From G965205525 sp965205525 (GTDB taxonomy: Bacteria > Pseudomonadota > Gammaproteobacteria > JABABF01), in NCBI GenBank assembly GCA_965205525.1, contig OZ242171.1, positions 868,001 through 932,000 on the forward strand: 64,000 nt of DNA. The letters run 5' to 3'. Below are positions 38,079 through 46,441 of this stretch, piece by piece. A program made the position numbers and the translations under genes. How positions within the stretch are numbered: the stretch's first letter is position 1; each line of letters opens with the position of its first letter. The notes beneath the pieces are model-generated. The model was not told the DNA's origin, did not search any database, and worked only from the letters and a program-made list of their open reading frames with translations.

Positions 38079-40924
38079 GCCTTGTCCTCCATGTATTGAG
38101 AGGGGGCGGGGCAGCCGCAGGAAAGGTTGCGATCACCCCAGGCATTGTCCACCCGGCCCACCGGCGGCCAGTATTTATCTTCCTGCAGCCAAACTTTAGG
38201 AAACACCGCTTCCTCCCGGGAGTAGGGACGCTGCCAGTCTTCCTTGGAAAGATCCAAGGCGGTATGGGGTGCCTGCCGCAGCGCGCTTTCTTCTAAGGGG
38301 GTTGCACCCTTCTCAATGCGCCGGATTTCCTCCCGGATGGCGAGCATCGCCTCGCAGAAGCGCTCTATCTCCGGCAGGGCTTCGCTCTCTGTGGGCTCAA
38401 TCATCAGGGTGCCGGGCACCGGGAAGGACATGGTCGGGGCGTGAAAGCCAAAATCCATCAGCCGCTTGGCCACATCCTCCTCGGTGACTCCGCTTCGCTC
38501 CCGGATCTGCCGCAGGTCTATGATGCACTCGTGGGCGACCCGCCCGCTCCGACCCGTGTACAGGATCGGGTACGCAGGCGAAAGACGCCGGGCCATGTAA
38601 TTTGCGCTCAGGATCGCCACGCTGGCGGCCCGCCGCAGCCCTTCGGCTCCCATCATTCTCAAATAGGCCCAGCTGATGGGCAGGATGCTGGCGCTGCCCC
38701 AGGGTGCAGCCGCAATCACATCACCTGTTTCGCCGGCCCCGGGCGCCAGCGGATGCATCGGCAGAAAGGAGGCAAGATGCCCGCGCACCCCGATGGGTCC
38801 CATGCCCGGCCCGCCGCCGCCGTGCGGAATGCAGAAGGTCTTGTGCAGATTCAGGTGGGCGGCATCCGCTCCGAAAGCGCCCGGTGCGCCGACCCCGGTC
38901 AGGGCATTCATATTGGCTCCGTCCAGATAAACTTGGCCCCCGTGCCGGTGCACTTTTTCACAGATTTCTCCGATGTCTTCCTCAAACACCCCGTGGGTGG
39001 AAGGGTAGGTCACCATCAGGGCGGCAAGGCAGCTGCCATGCTTTTCCAGCTTGCGCTCCAGCTCTGTCATGTCTATGTCGCCCTCCTCGCTGCAGGGCAC
39101 GATTACCACTTTGAGCCCGGCCAGAATGGCGCTGGCGGGGTTGGTGCCGTGGGCGGAGGCTGGAATGAGGCAGATGTCCCGGTTTTCCTCGCCTCGGCTC
39201 TCATGGTAGCGGCGGATGGCCAGCAGGCCCGCGTATTCCCCCTGGGAGCCGGCATTGGGCTGCAGAGAGATGGCGGCAAAGCCGGTGAGGGCAGCCAGCA
39301 TTTCCTTAAGCTCTTCTGCCAGCATGCGGTAGCCCTGCAGCTGCTCTTCCAAGGCGTAGGGATGAATGTCGGCAAAGCCCGCCAGGGCGATACTCTCCAT
39401 TTCCGCAGCCGCATTCAGTTTCATGGTGCAGGAGCCCAGCGGAATCATGGTGCGATCCAAGGCGATGTCCCGCCCGGCCAAGCGGCGGAGATAGCGCATC
39501 ATCTCGGTTTCACTGTGGCAGCGGCTGAACACCGGGTGCTGCAGGCAGTTCCCTTCCCGACGCATGGCCGCCGGAATGCCCTCTGGGGTGACGACAGAGT
39601 CGGGCTGCGGGCTCTCCTTTTTAGCGGTCAATATCTGCCACAGAAGCGGCAGGTCATCTGCTCTTGCTTTTTCGCCGAAACTCACCGCGACGCGGTTTTT
39701 GTCCACCCGCCGCAGGCTGATGCCGGCACTCTCCGCCCGCTTTATCACCTGCTCTGGGTCCGGCACCGGGACCGTGAGGGTATCAAAAAAACTATCGTTT
39801 TCCGCCGGCAGACCCCTCTCCCTCAGCCCGGCGGCCAGTTTTCCGGTCAGGGAATGAATGCCCTCGGCAATCTCTCTTAGCCCCTGGGGGCCGTGGTACA
39901 TGGCATAGCAGCCCGCCAGCATGGCGGGCAGAACCTGGGCCGTGCAGATATTGCTGGTGGCCTTCCCCCTGCGGATGTGCTGTTCCCGGGTCTGCAATGC
40001 CAGCCTGAGAGCCGGCTGGCCCCGGCAGTCCTTGGAAACCCCTACCAGCCTGCCCGGCAGGTTGCGCCGGAAGGATTCCCGGGTGGCCAGGAAAGCCGCG
40101 TGGGGACCACCTGCTCCCATGGACAGCCCGAAACGCTGCGCGCTGCCCACCGCGATGTCCGCCCCGCAATCCCCTGGAGAGCGGAGCAGCGCCAGTGCCA
40201 GCGGGTCGGTGGCCACCACCGCCAGGGCTCCGGCACCGTGCACCTTTTCAATAAAAGCCTGTGTGTCCTGCAGCCGCCCCAAGCTCCCCGGGTTCTGCAG
40301 GAGAGCGCCGAAAGTGTCCGGCGGCAGGCCCTCCTCCCAGCTGCCGATGACTATCTCCAGTCCCAGCCAGCGGCCCCGGGTCTTGATGACGGCGATGGTC
40401 TGGGGATGGCAGTCCGGGTCTACCAGAAATACCTTCCCGCTGCCCTGGATGCGCAGGCACATGGTCATCGCCTCCGCCGCTGCGGTGGCCTCGTCCAAGA
40501 GAGACGCATTGGCCAGCCCCATGCCGCAGAGGTCCATAACCATCTGCTGAAAGTTCAGCAGCGCTTCCAGCCGCCCTTGGGAAATCTCCGGCTGGTAGGG
40601 GGTGTAGGCCGTGTACCAGGAGGGGTTTTCCAGCATGTTGCGGCGCAGCACTGCCGGCATGATGGTCTCGCTGTAGCCCATGCCGATAAAGCTGCGGGTG
40701 AGCCGGTTGCGCTTGGAGAGCAAGAGCAGTGCCTGCCGGGCTTCCTCTTCGCTGAGGATGTCCCTGGATTCGGCGGACAGCTTCGGGAGGGCAGGGCATA
40801 GAACCTCTGCCGGTACACATTCCTTGAGCAGTGCCTCCAGGGAAGGGCTTTCCACCGCTTTCAGCATAGTATCAATAGCGGTCTGGTCAGGACCGATATG
40901 GCGATCGGAAAAGCGGGCTCTCAT
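38075..40924 (-). CDS. gcvP: Glycine dehydrogenase (decarboxylating), P protein
   Basis: PLP-dependent P protein of the glycine cleavage complex: decarboxylates glycine and passes the aminomethyl group to GcvH. The 949-aa product from the ATG at 40922-40924 starts MRARFSDRHIGPD, and has the twin-domain layout of the single-chain P protein. The PLP lysine is in NLHKTFCIPHGGGGPG, with the GSCTMKLN block and PNAGSQGEYAG earlier. An in-frame ATG at 41045-41047 would add 41 residues that include a duplicated ASQLHDS segment, but it overlaps a TATAAT, so I prefer 40924. gcvT and gcvH are not in the window. Confidence 0.95.
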   Translation of the reverse strand: MRARFSDRHIGPDQTAIDTMLKAVESPSLEALLKECVPAEVLCPALPKLSAESRDILSEEEARQALLLLSKRNRLTRSFIGMGYSETIMPAVLRRNMLENPSWYTAYTPYQPEISQGRLEALLNFQQMVMDLCGMGLANASLLDEATAAAEAMTMCLRIQGSGKVFLVDPDCHPQTIAVIKTRGRWLGLEIVIGSWEEGLPPDTFGALLQNPGSLGRLQDTQAFIEKVHGAGALAVVATDPLALALLRSPGDCGADIAVGSAQRFGLSMGAGGPHAAFLATRESFRRNLPGRLVGVSKDCRGQPALRLALQTREQHIRRGKATSNICTAQVLPAMLAGCYAMYHGPQGLREIAEGIHSLTGKLAAGLRERGLPAENDSFFDTLTVPVPDPEQVIKRAESAGISLRRVDKNRVAVSFGEKARADDLPLLWQILTAKKESPQPDSVVTPEGIPAAMRREGNCLQHPVFSRCHSETEMMRYLRRLAGRDIALDRTMIPLGSCTMKLNAAAEMESIALAGFADIHPYALEEQLQGYRMLAEELKEMLAALTGFAAISLQPNAGSQGEYAGLLAIRRYHESRGEENRDICLIPASAHGTNPASAILAGLKVVIVPCSEEGDIDMTELERKLEKHGSCLAALMVTYPSTHGVFEEDIGEICEKVHRHGGQVYLDGANMNALTGVGAPGAFGADAAHLNLHKTFCIPHGGGGPGMGPIGVRGHLASFLPMHPLAPGAGETGDVIAAAPWGSASILPISWAYLRMMGAEGLRRAASVAILSANYMARRLSPAYPILYTGRSGRVAHECIIDLRQIRERSGVTEEDVAKRLMDFGFHAPTMSFPVPGTLMIEPTESEALPEIERFCEAMLAIREEIRRIEKGATPLEESALRQAPHTALDLSKEDWQRPYSREEAVFPKVWLQEDKYWPPVGRVDNAWGDRNLSCGCPAPSQYMEDKA

Positions 40925-40934
40925 AGTCTCATCG

Positions 40935-41035
40935 CTGTCATGCAGCTGAGAAGCAGGGGGAATTGCAGGTGCGGAAAGTGACTGCCGAATGCGGTGATGG
41001 CTGTCATGCAGCTGAGAAGCAGAGGAGATTGCAGG
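40935..41035. repeat. Tandem duplication at the 5' end of gcvP
   Basis: Two 35-nt copies at 40935-40969 and 41001-41035, 66 nt apart, 32 of 35 bases identical by eye. Each contains CTGTCATGCAGCTGAGAAGC. In the gcvP frame both encode ASQLHDS. They lie between the candidate promoter and the preferred start codon, so they may be leader RNA or an N-terminal coding duplication. Confidence 0.8.
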
Positions 41036-41045
41036 GTATTGTTTC

Positions 41046-41051
41046 ATTATA
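41046..41051 (-). promoter_or_regulatory. Candidate -10 box for gcvP
   Basis: A perfect TATAAT on the minus strand, sharing bases with the upstream in-frame ATG (TATAATG). If used, transcription starts downstream of that ATG, which gives a ~110-nt leader containing the tandem repeat. Confidence 0.45.
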
Positions 41052-41186
41052 GCCAGCCGCGTATTTTGCCCGCCCCTGGCGGCTTTAGCGGGCCGCCTTT
41101 CGGTTATTATTTTTTGGCGAGTGGCGAGGGCGCTGTCTGCTATTGTCGGTCCCTCCCGCCGCCAGGTGCTCCTGACTCCTAAAAAC

Positions 41187-42062
41187 ATGCTTCCCTCTGA
41201 CTCCTTTCACCGCTCCTCTGGCACCTTGCAGAATATCGCTGCTGGCATGGCAGCCCTATTGGCCGCCGCCGTCCTCGCTGGCTGCATGTCGCTGAAAAGC
41301 GATGTCCTGAAGCTGGAGGGGGCGAGGACCCAGGGCGGTCTGCTTCTCGGCCGTACCGTTCCCGGCACCGCCGTCCGCCTGGGGGGCCGGGCGCTGCGGC
41401 TGACACCGGAGGGAGTTTTTGTATTCGGTTTTGGCCGCGATGCTCCGGAGCAGACAGAGCTGGAACTCAAGCGCCCGGACGGCAGCCGTCTTTTGCAGCT
41501 GCTGCAGGTCACTCCCCGCAGCTACCGAGAGCAGCATGTCCGGGGGGTGCCCCCCAGAACCGTGAGCCCGCCCCAGAATGCGCTGGCGAGAATTCGCGCC
41601 GAGCGCGAGCAGCTGCACCGGGCCCGCAGCGTGGACAGCTCCCGCACGGACTTTGCGGACAGCTTTGCCTGGCCCCTCAAGGGGATTATTACCGGGGTGT
41701 TCGGCAGCAGGCGTATTTATGACGGACAGCCCCGCCGGCCTCACTACGGGGTGGACATAGCAGCTCCGGCGGGCACCCCGGTGCGGGCTCCGGCGGGGGG
41801 GCTGGTGCAATTAGCGCACCCGGACATGTTCTTCTCCGGCGGCACTCTCCTGCTGGATCACGGTCACGGCCTAAACTCCTCCTTCCTGCATCTCAGCAAG
41901 ATCCATGTGCAAAAGGGACAGGAAGTCCGCAAGGGGCAGCTGATTGCCGAGGTGGGCGCCACCGGCCGCGTAACCGGCCCGCACCTGCATTGGCAGATGA
42001 ATTGGTTTCATGTGCCGATAGATGCCGCCCTGGCAGCTGGCCCGATGGAGCCTGTGAAGTAA
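41187..42062 (+). CDS. M23-family peptidase lipoprotein
   Basis: Predicted outer-membrane or periplasmic lipoprotein of the LytM/M23 class. A lipobox (LLAAAVLAGC) lies near residue 30 from the ATG at 41187; a later ATG at 41247 places the lipobox close to the N-terminus and is also possible. The C-terminal M23 domain has GVFGSRRIYDGQPRRPHYGVDIA (the H-x3-D zinc ligands), HGHGLNSSFLHL and HLHW. The ligands are complete, so it is probably an active murein endopeptidase rather than an EnvC-type activator. It is divergent from gcvP. Confidence 0.9.
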   Translation: MLPSDSFHRSSGTLQNIAAGMAALLAAAVLAGCMSLKSDVLKLEGARTQGGLLLGRTVPGTAVRLGGRALRLTPEGVFVFGFGRDAPEQTELELKRPDGSRLLQLLQVTPRSYREQHVRGVPPRTVSPPQNALARIRAEREQLHRARSVDSSRTDFADSFAWPLKGIITGVFGSRRIYDGQPRRPHYGVDIAAPAGTPVRAPAGGLVQLAHPDMFFSGGTLLLDHGHGLNSSFLHLSKIHVQKGQEVRKGQLIAEVGATGRVTGPHLHWQMNWFHVPIDAALAAGPMEPVK

Positions 42063-42115
42063 GACGATCCTCTTGCCCAAGGCGAGAGGGGGAAAGCGGT
42101 TTTATAATGGCTCTT

Positions 42116-42313
42116 ATGATTGACAAAGAATTGCTGGCCATCCTGGTCTGTCCGGTAAGCCATGCGCCGCTTTCGTACGATGCGAAGACCCAAGAGCTGG
42201 TCTGTCGGGAGAGCGGCCTCGCCTATCCGGTGCGAGAGGGTATTCCAGTACTTTTAGAGAGTGAAGCGCGGCGTCTCCCCGGGACGGCGGCGGGTGAAAA
42301 GAGCGAGGCCTGA
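42116..42313 (+). CDS. Trm112-family small protein (YcaR-like)
   Basis: A 65-aa zinc-ribbon-like protein. It begins MIDKELLAILVCPVSHAPLSY, with the family ILVCP signature, and continues ELVCRESGLAYPVREGIPVLL. Trm112-type proteins activate methyltransferases; the role of bacterial homologues is unclear. An ATG at 42107 is also in frame. TATAAT at 42103-42108 ends only 7 nt before the start, so it either acts on a leaderless message or is a chance match. The gene sits directly before the HIT gene. Confidence 0.9.
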   Translation: MIDKELLAILVCPVSHAPLSYDAKTQELVCRESGLAYPVREGIPVLLESEARRLPGTAAGEKSEA

Positions 42314-42315
42314 GC

Positions 42316-42657
42316 GTGGAGAAGACCATTTTTCAACGGGTGATAGATGGAGATATCCCGTCAGAGAAGATCCATGAGGACGAGCACTGCATCGTCATTC
42401 ACGACATTCATCCCCAGGCGCCGGTGCATGTGCTGGTCATTTCGCGCAAGCCTCTGCCGTGCCTGTCCGATGCCTCGGAGGAGGACAGCGCACTTTTAGG
42501 ACACCTCTTGCTGGTGGCGAAAAAGGCAGCGGCGGATCTCGGTATCGCAGATGCCTTCCGGGTCATCATCAATAACGGCAGCGGTGCCGGACAGACGGTC
42601 TTTCACCTGCACCTGCATGTTATCGGCGGCAGGGAATTCGCCGAGGCCAGCCTCTGA
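42316..42657 (+). CDS. HIT-family nucleotide hydrolase (HinT-like)
   Basis: A 113-aa histidine-triad protein, probably a nucleoside phosphoramidase. It has IFQRVIDGDIPSEKIHEDE, VHVLVISRKP, VIINNGSGAGQTVFHLHLHV and the catalytic HLHLH. The start is GTG at 42316, two bases after the upstream stop. alaS starts 10 nt after its stop. Confidence 0.94.
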   Translation: MEKTIFQRVIDGDIPSEKIHEDEHCIVIHDIHPQAPVHVLVISRKPLPCLSDASEEDSALLGHLLLVAKKAAADLGIADAFRVIINNGSGAGQTVFHLHLHVIGGREFAEASL

Positions 42658-42667
42658 GGAACGGGCT

Positions 42668-45409
42668 GTGCGCAGTGCCGCCATTCGGAAGGCCTTCCTA
42701 GATTATTTCAGGGCGCGCGGCCATGAACTGGTAAAGAGCAGTTCTCTGGTGCCGGCGGGAGATAGCAGCCTGCTGTTCACCAATGCGGGCATGGTGCAGT
42801 TCAAGGATGTTTTTCTGGAGCAGGCCTCCGCCTCGAGCCGACGGGCCTGCAGTGCGCAGCGCTGTCTTCGGGCCGGCGGCAAGCACAACGACTTGGAGAA
42901 TGTCGGCTACACATCGCGTCACCATACCTTCTTTGAAATGCTGGGCAATTTTTCCTTCGGCGACTATTTCAAAAAAGAGGCCATCGCCTACGCCTGGGAG
43001 TTTCTGACCGGTGCTGATTTCCTGGGACTAGACCCTGGCCATCTGTGGATTACCGTTTTCGACGGCGGGCGGCTTTTCGGGAAAGAGCAGCCGGAGGTGC
43101 CCCCGGACGAGGAGGCTTTTGCCGCCTGGATGAGCATCCTGCAGGAGAGCGGGCTCTCCGAGGAGGAAGCCGCCGGGCGCATCACCCGGGTGAATGGCTT
43201 TGATAACTTTTGGATGATGGGGGACACCGGTCCCTGCGGTCCGTGCAGTGAAATCTTTTACAGCCGTGACCGGGCGACCCGCTTTGAGGGCAATGACCCG
43301 GGTCGGGAGGATCGGTGCCCGGAGATCTGGAATCTGGTTTTCATGCAGTACAGTCGGGACGAAAGCGGCACCCTGCGGCAGCTGCCCCGTCCCTGCGTGG
43401 ATACCGGCATGGGATTGGAGCGCATCGCCGCAGTCATGCAGGGGGTGGAGAGCAACTACGAGATAGATCTGTTCCAGGCGCTGATGGCGGCAGTGAACCG
43501 CTCGGTCTCAGCTGGCGGCGGCACCGACTGCGGCGGCGACTATGGGGTCTCCCATCGGGTGATTGCAGACCATATCCGGGCGGCTGCTTTCTTGATCAGC
43601 GACGGGGTGCTGCCGTCTAACGAGGGCCGGGGCTATGTGCTGCGCCGCATCATCCGCCGGGCGGCCCGCCATGGCCGGCGGCTGGGGGCGGGGGCTGGCT
43701 TTTTCGCGCAACTGGCTGCACCGCTGGCAGGGCTGATGGGAGAGGCCTGTCCCGCCTTGGACGAGAAGCGGGAAAGCATTGCCAAAGTGCTGGCGGCGGA
43801 GGAGCAGCAGTTTGCCCGCACCTTGGAGCAGGGCATGCAGAAGCTGGAGCAGGAGATGCGCACTTTGAAGCAGGGCGAATGTCTGCCCGGCAAGCTGGTT
43901 TTTTTCCTGTATGACACCTGCGGCTTTCCGGTGGATATGACCGCCGATATTGCTCGGGAGCAGGGTCTTGAAGTGGACCTGAAGGGCTTTGAGGCGGCGA
44001 TGGCAGAGCAGCAGGCCCGGGCCCGGGCCGCCTCTGCCTTCGGCGAGGGTGCGCTCCTGCCTGTGACGGAAGGGGAGACGGCGTTTTGCGGCTACGGCGA
44101 GCTGTCCGCCCGGGGGCGGGTGACCAGCCTATGGCGGGGGCAGCAGCCGGTAGAGCGCCTGACCGCCGGGGAAGAGGGGGATATCGCCCTTTCTGCCACT
44201 CCCTTTTATGCCGAGGGCGGGGGACAGGTGGGAGATGCCGGCATTCTCACCGGTCCGGACGGAGATTTTCGGGTGCGGGACACTAGGAAAAGCGGCGCCG
44301 TCCACCTGCACCGGGGGCTGGCGGAAGGGGCAATCTCCCTGGGAGATGAAATGGAGGCAAGGGTGGACTGCCCGCGCCGGGACGCCATCGCCTGCAATCA
44401 CTCCGCTACCCACCTGATGCATGCGGCCCTGCGCAAAGTGCTCGGCTCCCATGTCACCCAGCAGGGCTCCCTGGTCAACGCCGAGCGGCTGCGCTTTGAC
44501 TTCTCCCATCCCCAGGCGCTGACTCCGGAGCAGCTGGCGGAGATAGAGGGCCTGGTTAACAATGAAATTCGCTGCAATACAGAGGTGCGCTCCGAGGTGA
44601 TGCCCCGCCAGGAGGCGGAGGCCCGGGGCGCCATCGCCATGTTCGGGGAAAAATACGGGGAGCGGGTGCGCGTGCTCAGCATGGGGAATGATTTTTCGGT
44701 GGAATTTTGCGGCGGCACCCATGTCGGGCAGACCGGCGATATCGGCCTGTTCAAGATCGTCGCCGAGTCCGGCATCGCCGCCGGCGTGCGACGCCTGGAG
44801 GCCCTGACTGGCGAGGCCGCATCCCTGCGCTTTGCAGCGGGAGAGCAGATGCTGGAGCAGATCGGGCACCTGCTCGGCGCCAGGCGGGAAGAACTGCCGG
44901 ACCGGGTGCAGCGCATGCAGGAGGAGGGACGGCAGCTGCAGCGGGAGCTGGCAGAATTGCGACTGCGCCTGGCAGAGGGCGGCGACGGCTCCCTGATCGC
45001 CGATGCGGTGCCGGTTTGCGAGGTGCAGGTGCTGGCGAAGAAGATTGACATGGGGGATGCCCGGGCACTGCGCACGGCGGTGGATCGCTGCCGGGAGCAG
45101 CTGGGGGACTCGGTGGTTCTGCTGGCCACCGAGCGGGATGGCGAGCTGCTGCTGGCCGCAGGGGTCAGCCCGGAGCTGGTGAAGCGGGTGTCGGCGGCGA
45201 AGCTGATACGGGAGTTTGCTGGCCGCCTGGGCGGTCGGGGCGGCGGGCGCGCGGATTTTGCCCAGGGCGGAGGCAGCGACCTGGCGGCACTGGAGCAGGT
45301 GCTGTCGGAGCTGCCGGCGTGGGTGCAGGAGCGTCTCGGCGAGGGCATCAGCCCGAAGCCCGGGAAGAAGCTGCGCCAAGAGCCCATTAGAGGGAAGGCA
45401 AGCTCCTGA
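42668..45409 (+). CDS. alaS: Alanyl-tRNA synthetase
   Basis: Charges tRNA-Ala and edits mischarged Ser/Gly. The 913-aa protein starts at GTG 42668 (AAIRKAFLDYFRARGHE), with GAGGA 8 nt upstream. It has the class II catalytic domain (SSSLVPAGDSSLLFTNAGM, YTSRHHTFFEMLGNF), the editing domain with HSATH and CGGTH zinc ligands, and a C-terminal C-Ala domain with GRGGGRADFAQGG. It is slightly longer than E. coli AlaRS. Its stop overlaps the next start (TGATG). Confidence 0.98.
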   Translation: MRSAAIRKAFLDYFRARGHELVKSSSLVPAGDSSLLFTNAGMVQFKDVFLEQASASSRRACSAQRCLRAGGKHNDLENVGYTSRHHTFFEMLGNFSFGDYFKKEAIAYAWEFLTGADFLGLDPGHLWITVFDGGRLFGKEQPEVPPDEEAFAAWMSILQESGLSEEEAAGRITRVNGFDNFWMMGDTGPCGPCSEIFYSRDRATRFEGNDPGREDRCPEIWNLVFMQYSRDESGTLRQLPRPCVDTGMGLERIAAVMQGVESNYEIDLFQALMAAVNRSVSAGGGTDCGGDYGVSHRVIADHIRAAAFLISDGVLPSNEGRGYVLRRIIRRAARHGRRLGAGAGFFAQLAAPLAGLMGEACPALDEKRESIAKVLAAEEQQFARTLEQGMQKLEQEMRTLKQGECLPGKLVFFLYDTCGFPVDMTADIAREQGLEVDLKGFEAAMAEQQARARAASAFGEGALLPVTEGETAFCGYGELSARGRVTSLWRGQQPVERLTAGEEGDIALSATPFYAEGGGQVGDAGILTGPDGDFRVRDTRKSGAVHLHRGLAEGAISLGDEMEARVDCPRRDAIACNHSATHLMHAALRKVLGSHVTQQGSLVNAERLRFDFSHPQALTPEQLAEIEGLVNNEIRCNTEVRSEVMPRQEAEARGAIAMFGEKYGERVRVLSMGNDFSVEFCGGTHVGQTGDIGLFKIVAESGIAAGVRRLEALTGEAASLRFAAGEQMLEQIGHLLGARREELPDRVQRMQEEGRQLQRELAELRLRLAEGGDGSLIADAVPVCEVQVLAKKIDMGDARALRTAVDRCREQLGDSVVLLATERDGELLLAAGVSPELVKRVSAAKLIREFAGRLGGRGGGRADFAQGGGSDLAALEQVLSELPAWVQERLGEGISPKPGKKLRQEPIRGKASS

Positions 45410-45969
45410 TGCTGTACCAGCTGGGAGAGCATCGGGCGGAGCTCAGGGGCGACGGCCACTTTATCGCGCCCGGGGCGGCGGTCATCGGCCGGGTGGTGCT
45501 GGAGGAGAATGTCAGCATCTGGTTCAACAGCGTGCTGCGAGGAGACAGTGAGGAGATTCTGGTGGGAGCGGACAGCAACGTGCAGGATTTCGCCATGCTG
45601 CATACAGACCCAGGCTTTCCTCTGATTATCGGCCGGAAGGTTACCATCGGTCATCACGCCGTGGTGCATGGCTGCACGGTGGGGGACGGCAGTTTGATCG
45701 GCATCGGAGCGGTGGTCCTAAACGGCGCCTCTATCGGTCGCAGCTGCCTGGTGGGGGCAGGCGCCCTGGTGCCCGAGGGCATGGTGGTGCCAGACAACTC
45801 CCTGGTGACCGGTCTGCCCGCCCGGGTGCGTCGCACCCTGAATGAAGATGCCCGCCGGGCCTTGGAAGAAGGTGCCCGGCACTACGTGAGAAACGGCAAA
45901 AGATTTCAGCAAACCATGCTGGCGGATCCCCGCTGGCCCCTCGCAGGAGATAGTCCCAATGAACAGTGA
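45409..45969 (+). CDS. Gamma-carbonic-anhydrase-family protein
   Basis: A 186-aa left-handed beta-helix trimeric protein. The hexapeptide repeats (VIGRVVLEENVSIWFNSVL, LIGIGAVVLNGASIG) are clear, and the metal-ligand histidines are in MLHTDP and IGHHAVVHG. Relatives (YrdA, PaaY) are carbonic anhydrases or thioesterases. The context before a VOC protein and an acyl-CoA ligase leaves a PaaY-like CoA thioesterase as an alternative. Confidence 0.92.
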   Translation: MLYQLGEHRAELRGDGHFIAPGAAVIGRVVLEENVSIWFNSVLRGDSEEILVGADSNVQDFAMLHTDPGFPLIIGRKVTIGHHAVVHGCTVGDGSLIGIGAVVLNGASIGRSCLVGAGALVPEGMVVPDNSLVTGLPARVRRTLNEDARRALEEGARHYVRNGKRFQQTMLADPRWPLAGDSPNEQ

Positions 45970-46441
45970 AATTGTGCCCGGTCTTGAATTGCCCCCTCTG
46001 AACCAGGTGGGCTTTGTCGTGCGAAACCTGGAGGCGGCGCTTGTGCGATACCGCCCCCTGTTCGGGGAATTCCCCGTGCGGATGGAGCATGAATTTGAAA
46101 ACATGATCTTTCGCGGCAAGCCGGTGGCCGGCCAGCTGAATATTGCCATCGCCAAGAGCGGCGATGTGGAAATTGAACTGATAGAAGTGGTGCGGGGCTA
46201 TACCCTGCACTCCGAATTCCTGGAGCAGAGCGGGGAGGGCATGCACCACCTGGGATTCACCGTGGACGACATGGACGAAATGCTGGCCAAGGCGGCACAG
46301 GCATCCTTCAAGCCGGTCTGCGGCGAGCGCATTCCCGGGGTCGCTGACTACGAGTATCTGGAGAGCGAGCAGCACCCGGGACTGGTGCTGGAGTTTCTCG
46401 TCTACAAGGATTCCTCCGAGCAGCCGAGTGCCGGGACATGA
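45959..46441 (+). CDS. VOC (glyoxalase/dioxygenase fold) protein
   Basis: A 160-aa two-module betaalphabetabetabeta protein. It has LNQVGFVVRNLEAALVRY, EIELIEVVRGYTLHSEFL and GMHHLGFTVDDMDEM. The His, Glu and terminal Glu (VLEFLVY) match metal ligands of this superfamily, similar to methylmalonyl-CoA epimerase and hydratase-like members. It overlaps the gamma-CA gene by 11 bp and the acyl-CoA synthetase by 4 bp, which ties it to an acyl-CoA pathway. Confidence 0.85.
   Translation: MNSEIVPGLELPPLNQVGFVVRNLEAALVRYRPLFGEFPVRMEHEFENMIFRGKPVAGQLNIAIAKSGDVEIELIEVVRGYTLHSEFLEQSGEGMHHLGFTVDDMDEMLAKAAQASFKPVCGERIPGVADYEYLESEQHPGLVLEFLVYKDSSEQPSAGT

Noticed and set aside
38441..39880. Long plus-strand open frame of 479 codons
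   Set aside because: It lies fully antisense to gcvP, whose motifs are clear, and encodes His/Gly/Gln-rich sequence typical of a shadow frame in G+C-rich DNA.
40925..41051. Glycine riboswitch upstream of gcvP
   Set aside because: The repeated element lacks the conserved glycine aptamer core that I can recognise; the repeat unit is a simple tandem duplication.
44129..45379. Long minus-strand open frame antisense to alaS
   Set aside because: alaS is unambiguous here; the antisense product shows no domain pattern. The same applies to the 428-codon frame antisense to rarA at 56357-57643.
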